From assembly GCA_963773875.1 (NCBI GenBank), contig CAVZCV010000006.1, positions 899,386-963,385 on the forward strand: DNA of 64,000 nt, in the 5' to 3' direction. Below, one piece after another: positions 26,607 to 36,500 of this stretch; position 1 is the first letter of the stretch; every line of letters begins with the position of its first letter. The notes below the pieces were generated by a model. The model searched no databases and was not told the origin of the DNA. It saw only the letters and a list, made by a program, of their open reading frames with translations. Source of the stretch: CAVTYH01 sp963773875 (GTDB lineage Bacteria; Planctomycetota; Planctomycetia; Pirellulales; JADZDJ01). The translations under genes were made by a program, and so were the position numbers.

Positions 26607-27815
26607 TTAATTCGTTGTCGCCGTTTTCATCACGTCGCTCAAAATATCGCAGCCCTCGTGCACTTGCTCTTCGGAAATATTCAGCGCCGGCAAGAGCCGC
26701 AGCACCACGCCGTGCGTGCAATTAATCAGCAAGCGGCGATCGAGGCACGCTTTCACAACGGGCGCGCCTTCTGTAGTGAGTTCCACGCCAATCATTGTGC
26801 CCAGCACGCGCACTTCACGAATCGCGGGGATGCGCGATTTAAGTTCATCGAGCCGCGAGCGAAATACTTCGCCAATTCGACGACCGTGTTCAAGCAAATT
26901 CTCATTCTCAACCGCTTCGATGTACGCCAGTCCCGCTCGCGCGGCGATTGGATTCCCGCCGAACGTGGCCGCATGCATCCCGGGTCGCAAGCTAGGGGCG
27001 ATTTCCGGTTTCACCAGCATCGCGCCGCCAGCAATTCCACCGCAGAGCGCTTTGGCCAGCGTCATCACGTCGGGAGTCACGCCATAATGCTGATAGGCGA
27101 ACCACTCGCCGGTCCGGCCGCAGCCGGATTGCACTTCGTCGAACATCAAGAGCAAATCGTTCTCGTCGCACAATTGACGCAAGCCCGGCAGGAATTTTGG
27201 AGGCGGAATATTGATGCCGCCTTCGCCTTGCACCGGCTCAACGAGAATTGCGGCGGTTTCCTTGTCGATCAGCTTCTTGACCGCTTCCAGATCGCCAAAC
27301 GGTGCGTACACGAATCCGGCCATCAAGGGCCCAAGCCCTTCATGATATTTCGGCTGGGCAGTGGCCGACGTGGAACCCAGCGTGCGGCCGTGAAACCCGC
27401 CAGTGAATGTGATAATTTTGTAGCGATCCTTCGGGGTGTGCAGTCTCGCAAGTTTGATTGCGGCTTCATTTGCTTCCGTGCCGGAGTTGCAAAAGAATGC
27501 TTGAGCGCCAAAGCTGCGATCGGAAAGCGCTTGTGCCCATAGCCCTTGCCACGGCGTGTGCCAGGTGTTGGGCACGTGAATGAGTGTAGCCACCTGTTCC
27601 TGCACCGCTTCTACGACCGCCTGCGGACAGTGCCCCAGCAAATTGCAGCCCCAGCCTGGGAAGAAATCGAGATAGCGATTGCCCTCGGCATCCCATACAT
27701 GCGAACCTTCACCGCGCACCAGCGACACCGGAAACCGGGTGTAGTTGGGCACGACAAACTTCCTAAACAGCTCAATGGTCTCGACTGAGGACATGTTTGT
27801 TTCAGTTGCAGGCAT
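26607..27815 (-). CDS. argD: Acetylornithine aminotransferase
   Basis: 402 residues, class III PLP aminotransferase. AEGNRYLDFFPGWGCNLLGH near the N-terminus, FCNSGTEANEAAIKLAR (about 111-127), ITFTGGFHGRTLGSTSAT, LLMFDEVQSGCGRTGEWFAY and the PLP lysine in TLAKALCGGIAGGAML (about 251-266). It converts N-acetylglutamate semialdehyde to N-acetylornithine. It sits between argB and argF on the same strand and is bordered by short repeats on both sides. Confidence 0.95.
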   Translation of the reverse strand: MPATETNMSSVETIELFRKFVVPNYTRFPVSLVRGEGSHVWDAEGNRYLDFFPGWGCNLLGHCPQAVVEAVQEQVATLIHVPNTWHTPWQGLWAQALSDRSFGAQAFFCNSGTEANEAAIKLARLHTPKDRYKIITFTGGFHGRTLGSTSATAQPKYHEGLGPLMAGFVYAPFGDLEAVKKLIDKETAAILVEPVQGEGGINIPPPKFLPGLRQLCDENDLLLMFDEVQSGCGRTGEWFAYQHYGVTPDVMTLAKALCGGIAGGAMLVKPEIAPSLRPGMHAATFGGNPIAARAGLAYIEAVENENLLEHGRRIGEVFRSRLDELKSRIPAIREVRVLGTMIGVELTTEGAPVVKACLDRRLLINCTHGVVLRLLPALNISEEQVHEGCDILSDVMKTATTN

Positions 27816-27827
27816 TGCGGTTGTCCG

Positions 27828-27845
27828 TTGTCAGTTGTTCGTGGT
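27828..27845. repeat. Repeat flanking argD, upstream copy
   Basis: TCCGTTGTCAGTTGTTCG in the gap upstream of argD, matching 26544-26561. It may have been left by a past transposition or slippage event, or it may be another member of the low-complexity intergenic repeats. Confidence 0.6.
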
Positions 27846-28034
27846 TTGCTTCAGGGTACGGAAACATTGCCCGAGCGAATCGATCAGGAGGAAAAATGTC
27901 ATGACCTCACAATTGGCTTGGGGGTTCGCGATGTCCATTGCGGTCTAATTCGGCCAAAGGGCAATTAGTTCTCGTCTTCGAAGCTTTTCGCCCGGGATGC
28001 TATCGGCAAATGCAACCGACCACGCAAAACAGGA

Positions 28035-28940
28035 CTACTGCGATTCATCGCGCATCATTTCGGTGCCGACGCCGCGGTTGGTGTAAATTTCCAAAAGCAG
28101 CGAATGCCGCAACCGACCGTCAATAATATGAATTTTCCGCACGCCTTTGTTCAACGTCTCCAAGCAGGCTTCGACTTTAGGAATCATGCCGCTTTCAATG
28201 GCCCCGTCAGTAATCAGTTGTTGTGCTTGCGTTGCGGTCAGGGAGTTGATCAGCGTCCGCGCATCGTCCTTTTTGCGCCGCACGCCATTCACATCGCTCA
28301 GAAAAATCAACTTCTCGGCACCTAAGGCCGTGGCAACGGCGGTGGCGGCCGTGTCCGCATTTACGTTAAGCTTCTGGCCGTTCTCGCCCATGCATATTGA
28401 CGGAATCACAGGCACGATGCCGGCGTAGCACAGATTTTCAATTGTGGTGCGATCGACCTTCGTCACTTTGCCGACGTGGCCCAAATCGATTTCGCTTCCG
28501 TCATCGCCTTTAATCGCGATTCGTTCGCCGAAAAGCACGTTTGTTGTATGGAAATTCAGCGGCGCCGCTCGACCGCCGTATTCTTCGATTCGTTGAAAGA
28601 TCGCTTCGCAAGTCTCGTAGGCCAATACCTGCTCAACGATTTTGAGCGTGGCATCGTCCGTGTATCGACGACCTTGAATTTTTTTGGGCTCTAATCCCGC
28701 GGCGGCCATCGCACGATCGATCGCCGCTCCACCGCCATGCACCACGACCGGCCGCATGCCAACGCTTTCCATGAATACAATGTCCAAGAGCAGATGCCGC
28801 AGATGGTTCGGATCCTCCATCACGCTGCCGCCAAGCTTGATGACCGTGATCTTGTCGCGGAATCGCCGGATCCAACCGAGCGCTTCAATGAGCACATCGG
28901 CCTTTTCAATGGCATGCAGGTGATGTTTGGCGATTGTCAC
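28035..28940 (-). CDS. argB: N-acetylglutamate kinase
   Basis: 301 residues of the amino-acid-kinase fold: ITVIKLGGSVMEDPNHLRHL (phosphate-binding start), GMRPVVVHGGGAAIDRAM (substrate loop), VIPSICMGENGQKLNVNADT and LIFLSDVNGVRRKKDD. It phosphorylates N-acetylglutamate. It is the first gene of the argB-argD-argF-rph run, with a 219-bp gap before argD. Residues GARRKK-like around the C-terminal half do not show a feedback N-terminal helix that I can identify. Confidence 0.95.
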   Translation of the reverse strand: MTIAKHHLHAIEKADVLIEALGWIRRFRDKITVIKLGGSVMEDPNHLRHLLLDIVFMESVGMRPVVVHGGGAAIDRAMAAAGLEPKKIQGRRYTDDATLKIVEQVLAYETCEAIFQRIEEYGGRAAPLNFHTTNVLFGERIAIKGDDGSEIDLGHVGKVTKVDRTTIENLCYAGIVPVIPSICMGENGQKLNVNADTAATAVATALGAEKLIFLSDVNGVRRKKDDARTLINSLTATQAQQLITDGAIESGMIPKVEACLETLNKGVRKIHIIDGRLRHSLLLEIYTNRGVGTEMMRDESQ

Positions 28941-29117
28941 TGAGCGAGGGACGCCTGTTGCGGGTGAGATTTATTCGCCGCTTACGGGCTTAGCCAATCG
29001 GAGGCAGTTGATCTGCAATTACTACAATCGGACGAGCGAAACTCATTATTCTAAATTTCCTTGGTGGGGTGTCAACGAGCCTTATGTGACCTGAGCGGCC
29101 AATGTTGGCGACTTTAC

Positions 29118-29645
29118 TCACGACTTCCAAACAAACCGGTACAACTTGTTTTTCCACGGTCCAGCGTAATCAACGCCGATTCGGGGCGTGCGCTGGATCT
29201 TCGATCGGCTAACGAGCACTCCACGGTCTTCGATCCACAATCCAGTCTCTTCCGTGGCGGACCGCGTGTTTTGGCGTTGATCGATTTTGAGTCCTTTGGT
29301 CAATCGACCAGGGCCAGTGAACTCACCAGCAGCGCGGAACAGCACGGCCGACGGATAGCCTTCTCTTGCGGTGACCACGTTGAGCATCCAGTGCATGCCA
29401 TAGCAGAGATAGACGTACCAATGCCCCGCGGGTCCGAACATGACCGCCGTGCGCGGCGTGCAACCGGCCTTGGCGTGACAGGCCAAATCGTGCGGACCAA
29501 CGTATGCCTCGACTTCGTAAATGATTGCCACGTGCTCCATCTGGCCGATTCGCCTGATGAGCGATTTACCGAGCAACTCCCGCGCAACCGACAGAGCAGG
29601 GCGAGCGAAGAATTCTTGATTCAGAATCTGACCGGCGATCGACAT
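29118..29645 (-). CDS. mpg: DNA-3-methyladenine glycosylase (AAG/MPG family)
   Basis: From ATG 29645, 175 residues: SVARELLGKSLIRRIGQ, the catalytic Glu region IIYEVEAYVGPHDLACHAKA, YVYLCYGMHWMLNVVTAREG and TGPGRLTKGLKI. It removes alkylated purines from DNA. The frame is open to 29714, but MSIAGQILNQEFF at 29645 is the better family start. It lies alone between argB and the FIST gene. Confidence 0.9.
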   Translation of the reverse strand: MSIAGQILNQEFFARPALSVARELLGKSLIRRIGQMEHVAIIYEVEAYVGPHDLACHAKAGCTPRTAVMFGPAGHWYVYLCYGMHWMLNVVTAREGYPSAVLFRAAGEFTGPGRLTKGLKIDQRQNTRSATEETGLWIEDRGVLVSRSKIQRTPRIGVDYAGPWKNKLYRFVWKS

Positions 29646-29708
29646 TGCTGCAATTTCAAACCCAAAGAGTGATAAAGAAGCCAGGAAACCAGGAAATGTT
29701 GTTTCCTG

Positions 29709-29734
29709 AAGCAACGATATTTTCGTGGTTGCTT
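29709..29734 (-). terminator. Weak hairpin downstream of the FIST gene
   Basis: AAGCAAC (29709-29715) pairs with GTTGCTT (29728-29734) around a 12-base loop. It sits in the 119-bp gap between the FIST gene stop and mpg. There is no T-run, so the terminator role is uncertain. Confidence 0.3.
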
Positions 29735-29764
29735 GGTTTCCTTACAGAATGCTCTTGTTTCGTG

Positions 29765-30973
29765 CTATTCACCTCCCCTTTGGCTGCGATTTTCAAACAG
29801 TGCCACGCTCGCGGTAAATCCGTGCAGAAAGTTTTTGCCGCCGACGGGGCCGATTTCGCCTTGTGCAAAAAAGCCGGCAAGCGGAATATCGCCGAGGATT
29901 TCTTGAACGCAACCAGCATCATGATCGGCGGTGGAAAACAAGCGCGTGCCGCGGCCGTTACAGGTAAATAGCAGCGCACCGCGAGCCTGAGAACCATCGC
30001 CTGTTTTCGATGCCGTTAACAACTCGCGCAAATCTTCGTCGGCGGTCTGCTCATCGCGAATATGAAACTGAACGGTTTGACCGGCGCGGATGAAGTCGCC
30101 GACCGCAATGGCGCCGGACTGTGGATCGGCGCCGACGACGTTTCGCACCAGAAAATCCCCTCGGCGAAACTCATCCTGATATTCGCTGAGCACGCGGCCC
30201 ACATGCACGCCGCGGCGAACGAGCTTCTGATCATGATCGGAGAGCGAATCGAACACTTGCTGCAGGCGCACAAGCGCCGGTGCACCGCCGAGTTCGTGAA
30301 TCACATTTTGCTCGGCCTTCGTGACTACAAACGGCTGCCCGATGGGGCGACATCCTTGCGAGACGACACTGCGAATACGTACCGCGCCTGAAATGACTGC
30401 CGCGACGCCGCCTTGGTCGAATGTCTCGCGCCCCATGATCAAAAGATTCTCGCCCGGTGCCACGCCACCGGAAGCCATCCCGCCAAGGACAGGCACGCCG
30501 GGTCGGTCTTCATTCAACCGGCGGATCAGTTCATCGGCAGGAAAGCTGAACGGCTCGCCCAGCAATAGCATTGCCGATCCGTGCGGCCATTCGTCCGTCA
30601 ATTCGCTCGGCCAGCCAGTGAAACTGCCGCCTTCCGGTGTTGTAGCGAAATCGAGATGCATGAGATGCACGTTGGATTCTGGCAACGAAGCCAGCCACAG
30701 TGCGACGGCGGGCTGTGATTCGATTTCCCGCGCCCCAGCGACGATCGATTCCCCGGTACAGCCGATGATCACGTCGGTTTCAATCGCATCGCATAACCGC
30801 GGTGCTGCAGTGGCGAGATTCTCCGCATGGTGTGACGAGAAAAACACAATTCCTAAATTCGGCTTTTCGTCGAGGTCCGCGAGCGCACGTCGGCAGACTT
30901 CATCCACAGCCTGAGCGGTATCGTCTAGTGTGGAGACTGCGGCGGCAAAATGTAATGAGGAAAGCGCTGTCAT
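29765..30973 (-). CDS. FIST N/C domain sensory-type protein
   Basis: 402 residues. The N-terminal FIST domain shows LGIVFFSSHHAENLATAAP and VIIGCTGESIVAGAREIESQ; the middle has VPVLGGMASGGVAPGENLLI; and the C-terminal FIST_C segment contains ARGALLFTCNGRGTRLF and LAGFFAQGEIGPVGGKNFLHG. FIST proteins are small-ligand (amino-acid-like) sensors and usually pair with kinases or cyclases, but no such partner is adjacent. It appears soluble and cytoplasmic. Confidence 0.85.
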   Translation of the reverse strand: MTALSSLHFAAAVSTLDDTAQAVDEVCRRALADLDEKPNLGIVFFSSHHAENLATAAPRLCDAIETDVIIGCTGESIVAGAREIESQPAVALWLASLPESNVHLMHLDFATTPEGGSFTGWPSELTDEWPHGSAMLLLGEPFSFPADELIRRLNEDRPGVPVLGGMASGGVAPGENLLIMGRETFDQGGVAAVISGAVRIRSVVSQGCRPIGQPFVVTKAEQNVIHELGGAPALVRLQQVFDSLSDHDQKLVRRGVHVGRVLSEYQDEFRRGDFLVRNVVGADPQSGAIAVGDFIRAGQTVQFHIRDEQTADEDLRELLTASKTGDGSQARGALLFTCNGRGTRLFSTADHDAGCVQEILGDIPLAGFFAQGEIGPVGGKNFLHGFTASVALFENRSQRGGE

Positions 30974-31012
30974 AAAGGTTTTCCGTCAGCGAAGACCGGT
31001 CGCTGCACCGGT

Positions 31013-31474
31013 TCATTGAATCTCAAAGATCGCTTCCACTTCGACCGCCATGTTCCCTGGCAGCGAAGTCGCGCCAACAGCGCTCCGGGCTCCGACACCG
31101 ACATCGGGTCCAAACACTTCGGCCATCAACTCACTAAAACCATTAATGATCGCCGGCTGCTGATGGAATTCCGGCGTGCAATTCACCAGGCCCAAGGTTT
31201 TGACAATACGTTTCACACGATCCAGGCTACCCAGCGCGCTGCGGAGTGACGCTAGTATCGACAAGCCAGTTTGACGCGCAGCGGCTTTGCCGGTATCGGC
31301 GTCCAAATCAGCGCCGATGCGGCCGGTGATCAAGCTTTTGTCGGCCTTTAGCGGACCGTGGCCGGATAGATACGCGAGATTGCCAACAATGACGACGGGC
31401 TTGTAGAGGCCCATCGGTTTTGGCGCCGGCGGCAGTTCGAGTTTGAGTTCAGCAAGTCGGGCTTCGGCGCTCAC
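31013..31474 (-). CDS. RidA/YjgF-family deaminase-like protein
   Basis: From GTG 31474 (VSAEARLAELKLELPPAPKP) about 153 residues; the frame continues upstream to 31594 without family character. VIVGNLAYLSGHGPL, GKAAARQTGLSILASLRSAL, VKTLGLVNCTPEFHQQPAII and FGPDVGVGARSAVGATSLPG with AVEVEAIFEIQ at the end match the longer, TdcF-like RidA subgroup; the catalytic Arg of RidA maps to the GARSAVG segment. It deaminates reactive enamines or imines. 203 bp separate it from the divergent DUF692 gene. Confidence 0.88.
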   Translation of the reverse strand: MSAEARLAELKLELPPAPKPMGLYKPVVIVGNLAYLSGHGPLKADKSLITGRIGADLDADTGKAAARQTGLSILASLRSALGSLDRVKRIVKTLGLVNCTPEFHQQPAIINGFSELMAEVFGPDVGVGARSAVGATSLPGNMAVEVEAIFEIQ

Positions 31475-31677
31475 AGGCGGCTCCGAGAAGGAATCATTTT
31501 GGAAAATATTATCAGTTCTCACGATATGCTGCTTTGGTTGCACTGAAAAGGTGCAGAGCTGTAAATGATTGCGTATACTTCCTAAGCATTGCATTTGAAT
31601 CGATTGATCTTTCTTTTGACGCGCAAGGCAAAAAGCGGCTTAGGCATTTCGCCACTCGCTCACCCCGATACCTCTTC

Positions 31678-32608
31678 ATGCTTCCCGCCCGGCTTGGATA
31701 TCCGAATCTTGGACTGGGCGTGGGCCTACGGAATGTCCACTTCAGCCACATTTTGGAGTATCGCCCGGAGGTTGATTGGTTTGAGGTGATCTCGGAGAAT
31801 TTCATCGATTCCGGCGGCCGGCCACGCTACGTTCTCCAACAAATTGCAGAGCAGTACCCGGTAGTAATGCACGGCGTCTCGCTTTCGATTGGCAGCACCG
31901 AGCCGCTTAATTTCGACTACCTGGCGAAGCTCAGGCGTCTGGCCGGAGAAGTCAATGCGCGTTGGATTTCCGATCATCTGTGTTGGACGGGCGTGCTCGG
32001 CGTCAACTCGCACGATCTTTTGCCGCTGCCACTCTCGGAGGAAGCGCTGCGACACGTAACCGAACGCATCAGGACCGTGCAAGATTTCCTGGAGCAGCCG
32101 CTGGTATTGGAGAATCCCAGTAGTTACGTGACGTTTTCCAGTTCCACGATGAGTGAATGGGAATTCCTCTCTCGATTGACTGATAATACCGACTGCGGAT
32201 TGCTCTTGGATGTGAACAATGTTTACGTCTCGAGTGTGAACCACGATTTCGACGCCGTGGAATACATTCAGAACTTGCCGCACCACCGCATCGTGCAAAT
32301 GCATTTGGCAGGCCACACCAATTGCCGCACGCACTTGCTAGACACTCACGACAACCATGTTACCGATCCAGTTTGGGAGTTATATCGGCTAGCGCATCAG
32401 CTTACCGGCGGAGTGTCGTCGCTTTTGGAATGGGATGCTAAGATTCCTCCCTTCCCGGTTGTGCATGAAGAAGTGCTCAAGGCGCGAACAGTACATGGCG
32501 GCGGAATTGGCAACGGATGGAGAATTGATGTCGGCCACGGCCGATGAAACGGGCGTCGCCGTCACGCCGCCGCATCCGGCAACGTTGGTCTGGGCGGAAG
32601 TGGATTAA
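31678..32608 (+). CDS. DUF692 multinuclear non-heme iron enzyme (MNIO/HvfB-like), apparent frameshift
   Basis: From ATG 31678 (MLPARLGYPNLGLGVGLRNV) about 310 residues. Metal-ligand-bearing motifs: PVVMHGVSLSIGS, WISDHLCWTG, PLVLENPSSYV, GLLLDVNNVYVSS, IVQMHLAGHTN and LLDTHDNHV. The family (MbnB, TglH, ChrH relatives) oxidises Cys or other residues in small peptides using an iron cluster. The frame breaks near 32487: deleting one A gives ARQYMAAELATDGELM and a tail ending LVWAEVD at 32606-32608, 2 bp before the partner gene. No precursor peptide is visible beside it. Confidence 0.85.
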
Positions 32609-32610
32609 GC

Positions 32611-33508
32611 ATGGAACGTCAACCGCTCAATTTGGTACAGCGCTGGATGCAATCGGTCATCACGCACCCGGGCGGAGTGGCGGCCGGTGTGTCGACCGAT
32701 GCTGCCAAGTTGCATCTCGACGTGGCGGTCGATGATCTTGAGCAAGTCATTAAGCCATCGATGTCGCAAACGAGCATTGAACGGTTGGCAGTATACGCAA
32801 ATGCCTACTATGCACGCCTAATCGAATGCCTGGCGAGCGAATTTCCAATCTTTCGCCACACAGTTGGCGACGAGACATTCGCTGAATTTGCCGCCGATTA
32901 TTTGCGGCATTGCCCCTCGCGAAGTTACACGTTGAATAAATTGGGTGAAAGATTTCCGCTCTACCTCGACGAGTCCAAACCACCACGGTCGGTGGGTGAA
33001 TCTGAGATTGGTTGGGCCGATTTTCTTGTCGATCTTGCGCGGCTGGAGCGAGCTTTCAGCGAGGTTTTTGACGGCGCCGGCTTGGAGGGACAAGAGCCGA
33101 TGTCCGCCGACAAACTGTTGGCAATGCCACCAGACCGACGGCCTCAAATTCGGCTGAAAATGGCACCGTGCTTACGCCTACTGCCCCTGCGATTTCCGCT
33201 CAACGACTTCTACACAGCAGCAAAACGACGGAGAACACCCCAACATGCCACCGCCCGCGACGTCCTGGATGGCCATTACGCGGCGCGATTTCATTGTGCG
33301 TCGGTACGAATTGAATCACGCACAATTCTTGCTCCTTGAAAGGCTTTCGCGCGGTCAAACCATCGGCAACGCAATCATTGCCGCCGCAGATGCGTATCAG
33401 TGCGAATCTGGCCACTTGGCAGCCGAGTTGCAGGGCTGGTTCGCGCAGTGGGCAACCGCACCCATGTTTGCAGCAATCGCTGAAGAGTCATGCGACGCTA
33501 TGACATGA
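32611..33508 (+). CDS. DUF2063 (HvfC/MbnC-like) partner protein, apparent frameshift
   Basis: QRWMQSVITHPGGVAAG at the N-terminus and RLAVYANAYYARLIECLASE, FPIFRHTVGDETFAEFAADY are the signatures of the DUF2063 domain, which recognises the peptide substrate of its DUF692 partner. The frame breaks near 33225-33240 after DFYTAAKRR; the C-terminal half (TRRDFIVRRYELNHAQFLLL, LSRGQTIGNAIIAAADAY) continues in another frame to 33508. It is translationally close to the DUF692 gene (2-bp gap), so the two form an operon. Confidence 0.82.
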
Positions 33509-33530
33509 GTGCCGCCTGCTCGATGGAACT

Positions 33531-36500
33531 TTACTTTTTCGCGCTCACCGCGTCCGGACGGCGGCTTGTCAAATCGGTCTGCGGTGGCGTACTGAGGAAC
33601 GCGAACAGGTTCGCAATGTCCTCCAGCGTCATCGTATTGAGCAAGCCCTCTGGCATCGCCGAAATCTTGCACGGCGTCATCGATTCGATGTCGCCGGCCG
33701 GTATCGTGACTTTCTGACCATTGGTTTGCAGCACGATCGTCGATCCGTCGGGCTGCGTGGTCACCAGCCCGTTGATATTGCGGCCATCGGTCGTGATGAC
33801 CGTTTTGCTGGCATACTGATCAGAGATGACTTGCGAGGGGAACAGGATCGATTCCAGAATTTCTTTTTTCTGGAAGCGACGACTCACGGTGGTCAGATCG
33901 GGTCCGATGCCGTCGCCGCGATCGCCATAGCGATGGCAGTTGATGCATTGCGCTTTGGCGAATACCGCGGCGCCAAGTTTCGCGTCGGCATGTGCTACCT
34001 CGGGGCCAGTAAGATACGTAAGCAGCTCATCGTAGGTCCACTTATTCTCTGCTGATTCCACAGGGAGTTTGGCTTCCGGTTCGTTGGGATAATTTTCGGT
34101 GAACCACTTCTGCCAATTGGCCAGTGCGACGTCCCATTTGTCGGGTGAGTTTCCGAGTTGTTGTCCGGTCCACTTCTCGAGCAACTTCACGGCCAACGGA
34201 CCGCCGCTGTCGCCCAGTTTCAGGCCACGTAAAATCACTTGCCGATACGATTCCGGTTTCTCTGGCTTGCGGTCGATTTTCGCCAGGCTCACCAAAACTT
34301 GCTGGGCGAACGCGCCATCGAGCACCGGCAACGACTGCACCAGCAGCGACCAATTCTCGCCGTCCGGGTTTTGTGTCAGTGCCATGGCAATATGGCCGCG
34401 GCGATCTGGGAATTTGTCGTAGATTTCTTTCAGGTACTCACTGGCCTTCGGATCGTGCGATTGCCCCAGCACAGCAACAACGCCAATTGCCAGTCGACGA
34501 GCTGCTTCGCCATCGATACCCGCCGTTTGTTTGTCGAGCGCGATGATTTGCTCAATCGTTTCTGTGGGCACATCGGCCGGCAACTTTGCCAACACTGCCA
34601 ACGCGGAACTTGGCCACTTGGCGCCATCAGCAAGCACCATGGCCCGTTCCTGATCGGTCAGGCCCGCGAAGAAATCACGGGAAACATTGTCGATGTATCC
34701 GGCAAAACTATGGCCGCCAGTCGCCGCGCGGGCCGTTTCATAGTACTTCAGTAATTCGAGTTTCTGGGGTGTCGTCCAGCCATTCAGAAACCGGGCGTAG
34801 AGGCCAATCTGGAGTTTGTCTTCCGAGGGAATATCGGCGGCTAACTGCTCAATCATTCGCCCCAGTGCCGATTTGCCCTGCAGATACGCAACTAACCGCA
34901 CCAATTCTCGATTCATCTGCGCATTTTTCGTCGGATACTCCCGCACAATGCTGTCCGCAAATTGTGGGATATCGTCGCGCTTAATCTCGCCTTTAATTAG
35001 CGCCAGCTGAATGACGCGTAGCAGATCGAGAAAATCTGGGTCGGACACAAATCCATCCATGACTTTCTGGCAACGATTCAGAATCGCCAGGCAAGTTACG
35101 CGATCTGGATCCATCACCAACAGAGCCAGAGATCCTTGGATGAAATTTCGGGAGTTATCGGTTTTAAGTACTGCGTCGCGATATTGATCGGCCGGTAACG
35201 TTTCCAGCAATCGTGTCGCCGCATAGGCCACGTAGCGGTTGGCGCTTTGCAATAGAGGGGCCACCTCTTCGTACTTTGGTGTTTGTCCTGCGCGCACCAG
35301 TGCTTCGCATGCTTGACGCTGCACAACGGGCTCTTTGTCATGCAGTAGCTGGATGAGTCGGCCGCTTGTGGCGGTATCAGCATGAATGCCCATCAGGTAC
35401 GCGGCTTTGGCGCGAACTTGATAATCGGGATCGCCGCCAAGCCGCACGAGCAGCTTACTGGTCGGAAACGGGCCAAACAGATGCATCAAATCGAGCGCTC
35501 GACAGCGTTCCATCGACGTTGCACCCGGGTTGTCAGCGATTTCTGCGAGTGCTGCATCCCATTCCTTGCCGAGTTTTTGCTTCACAAGAGCGATCTTCTG
35601 CCGTGCGTAAGCGCTAGCGAGCTGCGGCTGACGGATCGCCTGCTGTATTCCATCTCCGAGATCGGTGGCGTCTGGCGGCACCCGGCCACGCCATGCCACG
35701 CGATATATTCCGCCTTCAGTAGCTCTTCCGCCGGTGCAGAAATACAGGGCGCCATCCGGGCCGATATCCAGGCCCGTCACATTTAGCGGCTTCCCGGCAG
35801 CAAACGTTTCATATTCTGTTTGATACGTTCCGCCTTGCGATTTTGGATAGACAACGATAATCCTTCCGCGCGACCAATCGCCCAGGAACAATGCGTTGTG
35901 ATAGCGCCGTGGGTACATCACATGGTTGTAAACCGCCACGCCGGTGGGCGAGCCACGTCCTGTATCGCTAATTGATGGCAAACTATCGAAGTTGTATTCC
36001 GGCCAAACACTCCACCCGCTGCGCGATCCGAATTCGGCGCCCGGCGTGACATGCAGCACACGGGTCGAGCGGTACCAGGGCATGCCGACGTCCCATTCCA
36101 TGTCAGAATCCCAGGTGAATAGCTCTCCTTCCCGATTGAACGCCATCGAATAGCAATTTCTCAGTCCGCCAGCAAATAATTCGACGAAGCTGCCATTTAC
36201 ATCGGTCCGAACGATCGTGCCGCACGGCGCTTTAATTCCAGCGGCATGTCCATGGGGATCTTCGTATTTTGGAGTGAGCAAATCGCCTTCATACACATGA
36301 TGCAATGGACTGGTTGCTTCCGGCGCTTTATCAACTTGCGTGTGATTGCCTAGGACGACGTATAGTAGGCCGTCCGGGCCGAGCGCCACCGCATGAGGAC
36401 CATGCTCAGCGGCCTCGCCGGTGAATTTGAGCAATGTTTCGACAACATCGCCGTGATGATCGGCGTTGCTGTCGCTGATGCGATAAAGTCCCAAGCCATC

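Noticed and set aside
25654..27542. Long plus-strand frames opposite argF and argD
   Set aside because: Both lie exactly antisense to enzymes with complete motif sets.
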